From contig NZ_FNGW01000001.1 of assembly GCF_900103615.1 (NCBI RefSeq), forward strand, positions 615,865-679,864: a stretch of DNA of 64,000 nt, read 5' to 3'. Numbering within the stretch: position 1 is the first letter of the stretch; the number at the start of each line of letters is the position of its first letter. This document shows, piece after piece, positions 53,319 through 60,776 of the stretch. The translations under genes and the position numbers were made by a program. The notes beneath the pieces are model-generated. The model searched no databases, had not been told where the DNA came from, and worked only from the letters and a program-made list of their open reading frames with translations. The DNA comes from Romboutsia lituseburensis DSM 797. GTDB lineage: Bacteria; Bacillota; Clostridia; Peptostreptococcales; Peptostreptococcaceae.

Positions 53319-54317
53319 CTACAAGTCTAAATTTGATTGTTCTTCAATAGCCTTAGATTTGTATTCTTTGGCAAATAAAAATGGTAAAAAGAATATACCA
53401 TTAAGCACAATGTTCATTAAAAGATCTCCTGGTGTAATTACAGATTCATATCCACCTGCAAGTATTACAATAATACTATTATTTGCTAAATGTATTAATA
53501 TTGGACACCAAATATTTTCAGTTTTCATATATGCATATCCTAAAAATACTCCTAATAACATGCAATATGTTACATGAAGGATTACGCAAAAAATAGGTGT
53601 TTTGGGACTATACAAAGTAAAACAAAGCGGTAAGTGCCAAATCCCCCATATAAATCCTAAAATTAACACTCCAGATTTTTTGCCATAAAGCTTTTGAAGT
53701 CTTGGCTGAAGGAAATATCTCCATCCAAATTCTTCTCCAAAAAACAAATTAAATCCTAAGAAGAAGTTCATAACAAGCGACATTATTACTGTTAAAATAG
53801 CACCTTTTAGATTTATGGTACTTGATTCGTCTAATATAGCAGTAATAACTATTTTAGTAATAAGTATTGCCAAAAATATCGCTACTACAATTAAAACTTT
53901 TTTTAGATTTTTATTTAATGATAAATTAATTGACTCAAATTCAGATGCATTAAATAAAACAACTCCTAAAAGGTATAAAGACACGCATGCATCTACCACT
54001 GATGAAGTAATAATATTTTTAAATACAAGTACATCTAATATTGCTACAATTATCCTTACTATAGTAGCTATAGCAAAAAACTTAAAAAACTTCTCTACCT
54101 TTGGATTAAACTCGTAATTAGAAACTTTTTTCAAAACAACAATTACTGAAAATGCAGGAATATACATAAATACTCCACCAAAATTTGTTATAAACACACT
54201 GCCTTCTGGCTTTGATGATGATATAAATAAAAAAATCGATATAAAAGCAATAAGTCCAAAATTTACTAACAAGAAATATTTTATCTCTTGCTTTATATCC
54301 TTAATATCTGTAGACAT
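53319..54317 (-). CDS. CPBP-family intramembrane metalloprotease (paralogue A)
   Basis: 332 residues from the ATG at 54317 behind GGGGGGGAG. About eight membrane helices. The CPBP (CAAX-protease/bacteriocin-processing) motifs are EEFGWR (the EExxxR motif, Glu/Arg), WGIWHLPL and the C-terminal HLANNS. Such proteins cleave prenylated or secreted peptides or give bacteriocin immunity. It is a close paralogue of the protein at 57189-58184, including the leader and ribosome binding site. Location beside a possible RiPP locus is suggestive only. Confidence 0.9.
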   Translation of the reverse strand: MSTDIKDIKQEIKYFLLVNFGLIAFISIFLFISSSKPEGSVFITNFGGVFMYIPAFSVIVVLKKVSNYEFNPKVEKFFKFFAIATIVRIIVAILDVLVFKNIITSSVVDACVSLYLLGVVLFNASEFESINLSLNKNLKKVLIVVAIFLAILITKIVITAILDESSTINLKGAILTVIMSLVMNFFLGFNLFFGEEFGWRYFLQPRLQKLYGKKSGVLILGFIWGIWHLPLCFTLYSPKTPIFCVILHVTYCMLLGVFLGYAYMKTENIWCPILIHLANNSIIVILAGGYESVITPGDLLMNIVLNGIFFLPFLFAKEYKSKAIEEQSNLDL

Positions 54318-54471
54318 AAAACTCCCCCCCATAAATTATTAAGTTAAATAATCAATGCATTATCTACTCTAATGCACTTTATCTTTATGGTATATATTTA
54401 ATAGATCTTTTTCAATATGTTTGACTTGAATAGTCATTTTTCAGACCCAAATAGATAAATCTACATTAATA

Positions 54472-55656
54472 TCAACACTCTACTTTTATATTTTTATTAT
54501 CACTGCATACTTTACTTACTCGTTCAGAAGTAACTACCATTAATATTAAAAGTATTAATAAAAAAACAGGCAATATACCAAATCCGCTAAACTTAGATAA
54601 CATACCAAATAAAGGTGGTACGAAAGTGCTACCTACATAAGCTGTAGCCATTTGAATTCCCATGATTCCCTGAGATAATTCTTTTCCAAATCTATTTGGA
54701 GTTTCATGAAGCATTGCAGGATATATAGGCGCACATCCTAGCCCAATTAATATTATCCCTGCTAACTGCATGTTGTTTGGTAAGGGAATAGCTAGTAATA
54801 TTACTCCACTGATAGCTATGATTTGCCCTATTCTAATCATTTGTTTGTTGTTTAATTTCATAGCTAAAAATCCAGCTAAAAATCTTCCTACTGTAATACC
54901 TAAATAATATAAAGATACCCATTTAGCTGCTAATTCTGCTGATAACCCAGTTTTTACAACTAAATATGAACTAACCCATAATCCAGCTGTCAATTCTACT
55001 GAACAGTAACAGAAAAATGATATTAGCGCAGGTTTAGCTCCTGGTAATTTTAATAGCATCGAAACTTTTACATCACTACAATTATTTTCATCTTCACTAT
55101 CTTTAACTTCAAATTTTTTCCATAAAGGTAATGAAATGAATAAACTTATAGCTAAGACAGCTTGAATGATCCCTATAGTTGCATATCCCATTCTCCATCC
55201 ATTTTCTTTAAGTAAATATAAAGACATAATAAACGGACCTGATGTTGCACCAATTCCCCAAAAACAGTGAAGCCAATTCATATGTTTTGCCTCATAATGA
55301 ATTGCTACAAAGTTGTTAAGCGCAGAATCTACCGCTCCTGCTCCTAATCCTAATGGTATACCTAGTAAACAAATCCATATAAAACTTGGCGAAAAATATA
55401 TACCTAATAAGCCAGCAGCTGTTAATGAAACACTAAAAGCTGTCACCTTACCTGTTCCAAATCTACTTATTAATTTAGAACTAAAAAAGCTTGAAATTAT
55501 AGTTCCCCCAGCTACAATCATAGTAGCTATTCCTGCTGATGATATTGAAACATCTAAATCTTGATGAATCATAGGCCAAGCAGAACCTAATATAGCATCT
55601 GGTAATCCTAAACTAATAAATGCTAGATAAATAATAATTAATAATAATTTCAACAT
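54472..55656 (-). CDS. Major facilitator superfamily transporter
   Basis: 394 residues, 12 membrane helices in two halves. N-half contains AFISLGLPDAILGSAWPMIHQD and a conserved loop SRFGTGKVTAFSVS between helices 2 and 3. The C-half has WVSLYYLGITVGRFLAGFLA. It resembles the sugar/fucose-type (FGHS-like) MFS permeases but no substrate residues can be read. It is divergent from the AraC regulator, a standard arrangement for substrate-controlled uptake. Confidence 0.88.
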   Translation of the reverse strand: MLKLLLIIIYLAFISLGLPDAILGSAWPMIHQDLDVSISSAGIATMIVAGGTIISSFFSSKLISRFGTGKVTAFSVSLTAAGLLGIYFSPSFIWICLLGIPLGLGAGAVDSALNNFVAIHYEAKHMNWLHCFWGIGATSGPFIMSLYLLKENGWRMGYATIGIIQAVLAISLFISLPLWKKFEVKDSEDENNCSDVKVSMLLKLPGAKPALISFFCYCSVELTAGLWVSSYLVVKTGLSAELAAKWVSLYYLGITVGRFLAGFLAMKLNNKQMIRIGQIIAISGVILLAIPLPNNMQLAGIILIGLGCAPIYPAMLHETPNRFGKELSQGIMGIQMATAYVGSTFVPPLFGMLSKFSGFGILPVFLLILLILMVVTSERVSKVCSDNKNIKVEC

Positions 55657-55812
55657 TTCGTCTCTCCCTTTTGTTATTTAAATTTAAATTCGTCTAAAAA
55701 TTTCCCATTAACTTTCCTAACATTATATAATAATATTCCATCATAATACTATATAATATAAGAATTGAATGTTTTTTTATAACAATCGTATATTATGTAT
55801 CGAGGTGATTTA

Positions 55813-56694
55813 ATGATAAAAATGGAATTATTAGATAATAATTTAGAAAATATTACTTATACCTTCAGTAATTTTACCATTGTAGCAAAAGAAAATTTAC
55901 TATCAAGCTATCCTAATATGGCTGCTGTGAACCATTGGCACGAAGATTTTGAGTTTATCATAGTAAAAAAAGGTAAAATGAATTTTTCAGTAAATGGAAA
56001 CAGTTATGAAGTAAAAGAAAATCAAGCTATATTTATAAATTCTAAACACATGCATTATGGTTATTCTTCAGATAGGTCTGACTGTACTTTTATTTGTATT
56101 TTATTACCACTGTCTCTTTTTTCAGGTATCGATCTAATAAGAAAATCATATCTCATGCCAGTATATACTGATACATCTCATCCGATTTTTATATTTGATT
56201 CATCTGTTATCTGGCAAAAAAATTTTATAGATATGTTAGTTGATATATATGACCTTTGTAATGAGGAAAGGGACGGATTTGAGTTACAAGTTATGAGTAT
56301 TTTATATTCTATATGTCATGTTCTATATCATAATGTAATAAATGACCAAGTGTATAAAAAAGATAATATTGATAAAAATCTTGAGACTATGCACAATATG
56401 ACTGGATATATTCAGCAAAATTATCAAAGTAAAATTACTCTTAGTGATATTGCATTAGCTGGAAATATATGTAGAAGTAATTGCTGCAAAATTTTCCAAT
56501 CACTTTTGAATAAGTCTCCAATTTCTTATCTAACCCAGTATCGTCTAGAGAAAAGTATTGAGTTACTTAATAATCCTAGTTATTCAATTACTGAAATTGC
56601 ACTTAAATGTGGCTTTAATAGCTCTAGTTATTTTACTGAGATATTTAGTAAAAATATAGGTTGTACTCCATCTGAGTATAGGAAAAAGAATTGA
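55813..56694 (+). CDS. AraC-family transcriptional regulator
   Basis: 293 residues from the ATG at 55813 (GAGGTG ribosome binding site; a frame opens at 55795). N-terminal cupin-like sensor domain (VNHWHEDFEFIIVKKGKMNF, NSKHMHYGYSSD) and a C-terminal pair of helix-turn-helices (ITLSDIALAGNICRSNCCKI; YSITEIALKCGFNSSSYFTE) ending SEYRKKN. It is transcribed away from the MFS gene and presumably controls it in response to the imported compound. Confidence 0.9.
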   Translation: MIKMELLDNNLENITYTFSNFTIVAKENLLSSYPNMAAVNHWHEDFEFIIVKKGKMNFSVNGNSYEVKENQAIFINSKHMHYGYSSDRSDCTFICILLPLSLFSGIDLIRKSYLMPVYTDTSHPIFIFDSSVIWQKNFIDMLVDIYDLCNEERDGFELQVMSILYSICHVLYHNVINDQVYKKDNIDKNLETMHNMTGYIQQNYQSKITLSDIALAGNICRSNCCKIFQSLLNKSPISYLTQYRLEKSIELLNNPSYSITEIALKCGFNSSSYFTEIFSKNIGCTPSEYRKKN

Positions 56695-56728
56695 TAAATT
56701 ATATGTACATAGATTTTTTATAATAAAA

Positions 56729-56765
56729 AGCTAAAAAGTAATAAAAATATACATACTTTTTAGCT
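56729..56765. terminator. Bidirectional terminator
   Basis: AGCTAAAAAGTA / TACTTTTTAGCT stem with a 13-nt loop between convergent genes. Confidence 0.7.
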
Positions 56766-56770
56766 CTATA

Positions 56771-57067
56771 CTATAATTTTTCATATTTTTGAAATTTGTG
56801 AGGTAGTAAATCAAATATTATTAATATTGGAACTGTAATTAAAATATACAAAGTATAATTTAAAATATGATTATTTAAAAATATATTATCAAAAATCATA
56901 AGGCTTATAAAAATAATTACACTACTATATATTACCTTATATATAGTATATTGTTGCTTATAAACAGAATTGCATTTTTTACACTTTAATCTTGGTTTAA
57001 AACTAATCGCTTCCCTTAATCTATCTGAAAACGTAAATTCATAATTACATTCAGTACAATTTTTCAT
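56771..57067 (-). CDS. CXXC-20-CXXC-type zinc-ribbon membrane protein (TIGR04104-like)
   Basis: 98 residues from the ATG at 57067 (ribosome binding site AGGAGG; an upstream ATG at 57109 is not supported). Cys4-x-x-Cys7 and Cys29-x-x-Cys32, 21 residues apart, form a zinc ribbon, followed by two membrane helices. This is the CXXC-20-CXXC pattern of a family of small proteins of unknown function that carry a zinc ribbon before membrane segments. Monocistronic. Confidence 0.8.
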   Translation of the reverse strand: MKNCTECNYEFTFSDRLREAISFKPRLKCKKCNSVYKQQYTIYKVIYSSVIIFISLMIFDNIFLNNHILNYTLYILITVPILIIFDLLPHKFQKYEKL

Positions 57068-57188
57068 AAATAGTCCTCCTAAATGATTTAATTTAATTAA
57101 ATGTCTCAACTATAAGCTCTAGTATTTTAAAAATAGTATTTTAATAACTTGAATATAAAATTTATAAACTTGGGTGTTTTGGTGTTAT

Positions 57189-58184
57189 TCACCCTACATC
57201 TGTTGGACTTTCCTCAACATTGTTAGATTTATATTCTTTAGTAAATAAAAATGGCAAGAAGAATATGGCATTAACTGCGAAACCAATTAAAATTCCATCT
57301 ATTGTGATTGCAGACTCAAAGCTCTCACCAAGCATTATAATCCCGTTATTTGCCAAATGTATTAATATTGGAGCCCAAACATTTTCAGTCTTCATATAAG
57401 CATATCCAAAAAATATACCCAATAGCATACAAAATGCAACTTGATGAATTACACCATAAACTGGTGTTTGGGGATTATACAAAGTAAAGCAAAGTGGTAA
57501 ATGCCAAATTCCCCATATAAATCCTAAGATTAATACTCCACACCTTTTTCCATAAAGCTTTTGAAGTTTTGGCTGAAGAAAATATCTCCATCCAAATTCT
57601 TCTCCAAAAAATAAATTAAATCCAAAACAAAACTGTATAATAAAAGCCCATATTGATTCTAAAAAATCAATATTCATATCTGCAGTACTTGATCCTTCTA
57701 ATATAGATCCAACATAACTTCTACCAATATTTAATAAAAAAAATATTAGTACTACAAATATAATCTTTTTAAAATTCTTAGCTAGACTTAAATTAAGTAC
57801 TTCAAATTCTGACCCCTTAGATAAAACTAGTAGCACTAGATACAAAGATATAAATGTATCGATTAAAGATGATATAAAAGTACTCTTAAGTACAAATGTG
57901 TATACTATTGATGTGACTATTCTCACTAATGTAAATGTATAAAAGACACTTAAAAATTGCTCTACATTTGGAGTAAACTCACATTTTGAAATTTTTTTTA
58001 ATACAACAATTACCGAAAATGCTGGAATATACATAAACATTACACTAAAATTATGTATAAGCTTACTACTATTTGGCTTTGTTGCTGATATAAATAGAAA
58101 AATAGATATAAAAGCAATAAGTCCAAAATTTATTAATAAGAAATATCTTATCTCTTGTTTTATAGTTTTAATATCGGTAGACAT
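57189..58184 (-). CDS. CPBP-family intramembrane metalloprotease (paralogue B)
   Basis: 331 residues, closely related to paralogue A over the whole length: MSTDIKTIKQEIRYFLLINF start, about eight helices, EEFGWR (EExxxR motif), WGIWHLPL and IHLANNG. The G-rich ribosome binding site and the AT-rich stretch upstream are also alike, pointing to a duplication that carried leader and gene together. The substrate is unknown. Confidence 0.9.
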   Translation of the reverse strand: MSTDIKTIKQEIRYFLLINFGLIAFISIFLFISATKPNSSKLIHNFSVMFMYIPAFSVIVVLKKISKCEFTPNVEQFLSVFYTFTLVRIVTSIVYTFVLKSTFISSLIDTFISLYLVLLVLSKGSEFEVLNLSLAKNFKKIIFVVLIFFLLNIGRSYVGSILEGSSTADMNIDFLESIWAFIIQFCFGFNLFFGEEFGWRYFLQPKLQKLYGKRCGVLILGFIWGIWHLPLCFTLYNPQTPVYGVIHQVAFCMLLGIFFGYAYMKTENVWAPILIHLANNGIIMLGESFESAITIDGILIGFAVNAIFFLPFLFTKEYKSNNVEESPTDVG

Positions 58185-58253
58185 AAAACTCCCCCCTATA
58201 AATCACTTAGTTACATACTCAATAAAATATGCACTTATATCAACAATCTTAGT

Positions 58254-58559
58254 TTATTTTTTTCTTATCCATAAATACTTATTTTTAAGAAATGTTATAT
58301 AAATAATCGGAACTATAAACCTACATTCATTCATCGAGTTACCACACTCAAATTCTACCGTTTCATTCTCTGAAATAGTAAAGTCTATTTTATTGCTCCT
58401 GCACCAATCTATTTTTAGATATATTGTATGATTCCCTGGATCAAGGTTTATATTTTTTATCTCTCCACACTTAATCTCATCATAGCAATTTCCATCTATC
58501 ATAATTTTATAACTTCTTAATTTGTCTCTATATACATTGTCCCTACTAATTGTTAGCAT
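58254..58559 (-). CDS. PEGA-like beta-sheet protein, function unknown
   Basis: 101 residues. The sequence KLRSYKIMIDGNCYDEIKCG and INLDPGNHTIYLKIDWCRS, VEFECG follow the strand-turn pattern of PEGA-type domains, with a hydrophobic C-terminal helix (FIVPIIYITFLK) and a basic end. The call is tentative. It sits in a row of small minus-strand genes. Ribosome binding site AAGGCATG is poor. Confidence 0.55.
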   Translation of the reverse strand: MLTISRDNVYRDKLRSYKIMIDGNCYDEIKCGEIKNINLDPGNHTIYLKIDWCRSNKIDFTISENETVEFECGNSMNECRFIVPIIYITFLKNKYLWIRKK

Positions 58560-58682
58560 GCCTTCTACTCCTTGATATATTCATTATTAATCGTCCTCTC
58601 TTAATGTCTTTACGCTCTATTTCAATCTTCAATATAAATAAAATACAAATCTTATGTTGCATTTTGTTCAATACTATTATGT

Positions 58683-58973
58683 TTAAATTAACATTAAACA
58701 ATAAACTTCAGTAATTACCCAAATGCCTATTAACACTAAGTTCACTACTGAGCCAAACTTCTCTATTTCTGACAATGCGTTATACTCATTAGACTTTTCA
58801 TCTAATAATTTAATCTCAGGCAACACTAATCTAACTAAAAACAAAAACGTTAGAGGAACTCCAATTATAGCAATTGAAAGTTGAAATCCTATTTTAGATT
58901 TAGTTAAAAAACTAACCATACTTGCACAAATTAATGCTATTGAAAACAAGCATCTTTTAATATTAATACTCAT
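58683..58973 (-). CDS. Small membrane protein, function unknown
   Basis: 96 residues with three membrane helices (about 8-24, 28-50, 78-95) and an acidic linker DEKSNEYNALSEIEK between helices 2 and 3. Ribosome binding site GAAGGGATGAATTAAT. Part of a run of small membrane proteins (58.7-59.6 kb). No family recognised. Confidence 0.6.
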   Translation of the reverse strand: MSINIKRCLFSIALICASMVSFLTKSKIGFQLSIAIIGVPLTFLFLVRLVLPEIKLLDEKSNEYNALSEIEKFGSVVNLVLIGIWVITEVYCLMLI

Positions 58974-59020
58974 ATTAATTCATCCCTTCTACACTATTTA
59001 GCCATAGTATATTTAAATTC

Positions 59021-59239
59021 CTAGCCATTGTTAGAGCTATTATTTTTTTTAGCAAAGTATTTATTTAAAATCCAATCAAATGAAAAATACAATGCACCCC
59101 ATATCAACAGATCATACAATAAATTAATATTTATACCACTTGATAAATTATAATTAAAACCAGTTACTTTACCTATAAATCGAGCTAATATATAAGTTAA
59201 AATAAATGTTATTAAATTTATAGATTTAGAATCTTTCAC
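59021..59239 (-). CDS. Small membrane protein, function unknown
   Basis: 72 residues starting at GTG (59239) behind GGAGG, with hydrophobic helices around residues 8-25 and 45-60 and an Asn-rich basic end (KKNNSSNNG). The gene lies 33 nt after the gene at 59273-59617, in one probable operon. No family recognised. Confidence 0.55.
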   Translation of the reverse strand: MKDSKSINLITFILTYILARFIGKVTGFNYNLSSGININLLYDLLIWGALYFSFDWILNKYFAKKNNSSNNG

Positions 59240-59272
59240 GAAATCGCCTCCAATTAATATTTTTAAATTCTC

Positions 59273-59617
59273 TTATAAATCATTCTCATTTGTATCACTA
59301 TATTTAGGAATACTATTAAATAATGATTTTATAGAACAAGTCATTAATGATATCAATACTACAATTGACGCCATGCTATTTAGCACATCAGGTAACCCAT
59401 AATATTTATTTACTAAAAATACTCCCCCTTGTAATATAAGGGTTATTGCTACTATATAACTTAGTCTTACTTGTTTTTTTATAAAAGACTCTTTGTCTTT
59501 TATTCTGCTTTCATTTATTTTCTTCGGAATTTTTTTTGTTTTACTCATTTCATAAGTAAAATAAATAGTGACTCCACCACAAATTATAAGACCTAAATTT
59601 AAAATATCTAAAAACAT
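59273..59617 (-). CDS. Small membrane protein, function unknown
   Basis: 114 residues, three hydrophobic helices (about 3-22, 52-72, 80-100) and a basic loop KIPKKINESRIKDKESFIKK after the first. Strong ribosome binding site ATGGAGGAAATGAC. First gene of the small membrane protein run. No family recognised. Confidence 0.6.
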   Translation of the reverse strand: MFLDILNLGLIICGGVTIYFTYEMSKTKKIPKKINESRIKDKESFIKKQVRLSYIVAITLILQGGVFLVNKYYGLPDVLNSMASIVVLISLMTCSIKSLFNSIPKYSDTNENDL

Positions 59618-59739
59618 GTCATTTCCTCCATTTGAATTTTAGACTTCTATATACACTAATATAGGTTTTCATAAATTAATTTTCAATAATTTGTGCATGA
59701 ATGGTCACTTTAAGCCCCCCAATAACTATTCAATCAAAA

Positions 59740-59832
59740 TTTCGCTTCACTCATATCGCCAACGACTCTTTGTCCGTTGCTTAAAATTTCGCTTCGCTTC
59801 ATGGCGCCAACGACTCTGTCCGTTGCTTAAAA
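59740..59832 (+). repeat. Tandem pair of the dispersed GC-rich repeat (copies 6a, 6b)
   Basis: Two head-to-tail units: TTTCGCTTCACTCATATCGC ... CCGTTGC (about 59740-59783) and TTTCGCTTCGCTTCATGGCG ... CCGTTGC (about 59787-59827). They sit in the intergenic region between two minus-strand genes. Confidence 0.85.
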
Positions 59833-59850
59833 AAAGGAGCCTAAGCTCCT
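59828..59850 (-). terminator. Terminator of the GNAT gene
   Basis: AGGAGC / GCTCCT stem with a 4-nt loop; TTTTTTT follows on the minus strand. It abuts the repeat pair. Confidence 0.85.
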
Positions 59851-59873
59851 AAGTTATAAACTATCTTATATCT

Positions 59874-60431
59874 TTAATTTTTATAATCTGATGCAAGTAT
59901 ACTATACATAGAATAATCACAAATACCTTTGTTATTTCTATCCGCTTGTCTCATAGTTCCTTCATATTTCATTCCACATTTTAGCATTACTTTACCTGAA
60001 TTAGGATTAAGTGGATCGTGTCTTGCTTCAATACGATTTACTCCAACTTCCTCCATAAAAAATTTAATCAAAGCACCTAATGCTTCTGACGTAACCCCTC
60101 GTTTCCACCATTTTTTACCTATACAATATCCAACATGAACCAAATTTATAGCTTCATCTTTATGTACTATACTTATACTTCCAATAGGCTCATCCCCATT
60201 TGATTTTAGTGTAATAGCCCATTGATAAAAATCATCATTTTTATATTCATCTATCCAGTTATTTAAAATATCTTTAGTAACTTCTACACTTTCATGTGGT
60301 TTCCAAGTTAAAAATTCCGTAACATCTGAATCATTTGCCCAATTTTCATACATAGCCTTTGCATCTGCTGGTACAAATTTTCTTAAAATTAAATTTTGCG
60401 TTTCTAGTACCGCTGTTCCCTTATGGTTCAT
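59874..60431 (-). CDS. GNAT N-acetyltransferase (RimJ/RimL type)
   Basis: 185 residues. N-terminal LETQNLILRKFVPADAKAMYENW, the acetyl-CoA site GYCIGKKWWKRGVTSEALGALI, and RIEARHDPLNPNSGKVMLKCG near the C-terminus, the usual GNAT (ribosomal-protein-type) pattern. It moves an acetyl group to an amine; the substrate is unknown. G-rich ribosome binding site GGTGGGATAAC. Monocistronic. Confidence 0.92.
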   Translation of the reverse strand: MNHKGTAVLETQNLILRKFVPADAKAMYENWANDSDVTEFLTWKPHESVEVTKDILNNWIDEYKNDDFYQWAITLKSNGDEPIGSISIVHKDEAINLVHVGYCIGKKWWKRGVTSEALGALIKFFMEEVGVNRIEARHDPLNPNSGKVMLKCGMKYEGTMRQADRNNKGICDYSMYSILASDYKN

Positions 60432-60507
60432 GTTATCCCACCTTTTTATATTAATTATCTTTCCTTATAATTTGACAAACCATCTATTTATCCTTTAAAA
60501 AAATAAA

Positions 60508-60669
60508 AAAGTTGCTTCGCTTAAGCCACTGCGTGGGCGCTACACTTTCTATCGCCAACGACTTCGTCCATTGCTTAAAAGTCGCTTCGCTTCTGGCGCC
60601 AACGATTACGTCCGTTGCTTAAAAGTCGCTTTGCTCCTGGCGCTAACGACTTCATACATTGCATAAAAA
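60508..60669 (+). repeat. Array of three dispersed GC-rich repeats (copies 7a-7c)
   Basis: Three consecutive units: a long form (about 60508-60577, with GCCACTGCGTGGGCGCTACA) and two short forms (60579-60620 and 60624-60664). Each ends in a Cys-like CAACGA/CGTTGC core and an A-run. It separates the GNAT gene from the ABC permease terminator. Confidence 0.88.
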
Positions 60670-60707
60670 AAGTAGATAGATTTATTCTTACTCAAATCTA
60701 TCTACTT
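60664..60707 (-). terminator. Terminator of the ABC/FtsX operon
   Basis: AAGTAGATAGATTT / AAATCTATCTACTT stem followed by TTTTTTTA on the minus strand. Confidence 0.88.
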
Positions 60708-60776
60708 CTTCTCTTTTGGTTATTTTATGTAAAAGTATTATCGTCCTAGTTTTTAGTTTGATATCTTCATTTTTGT

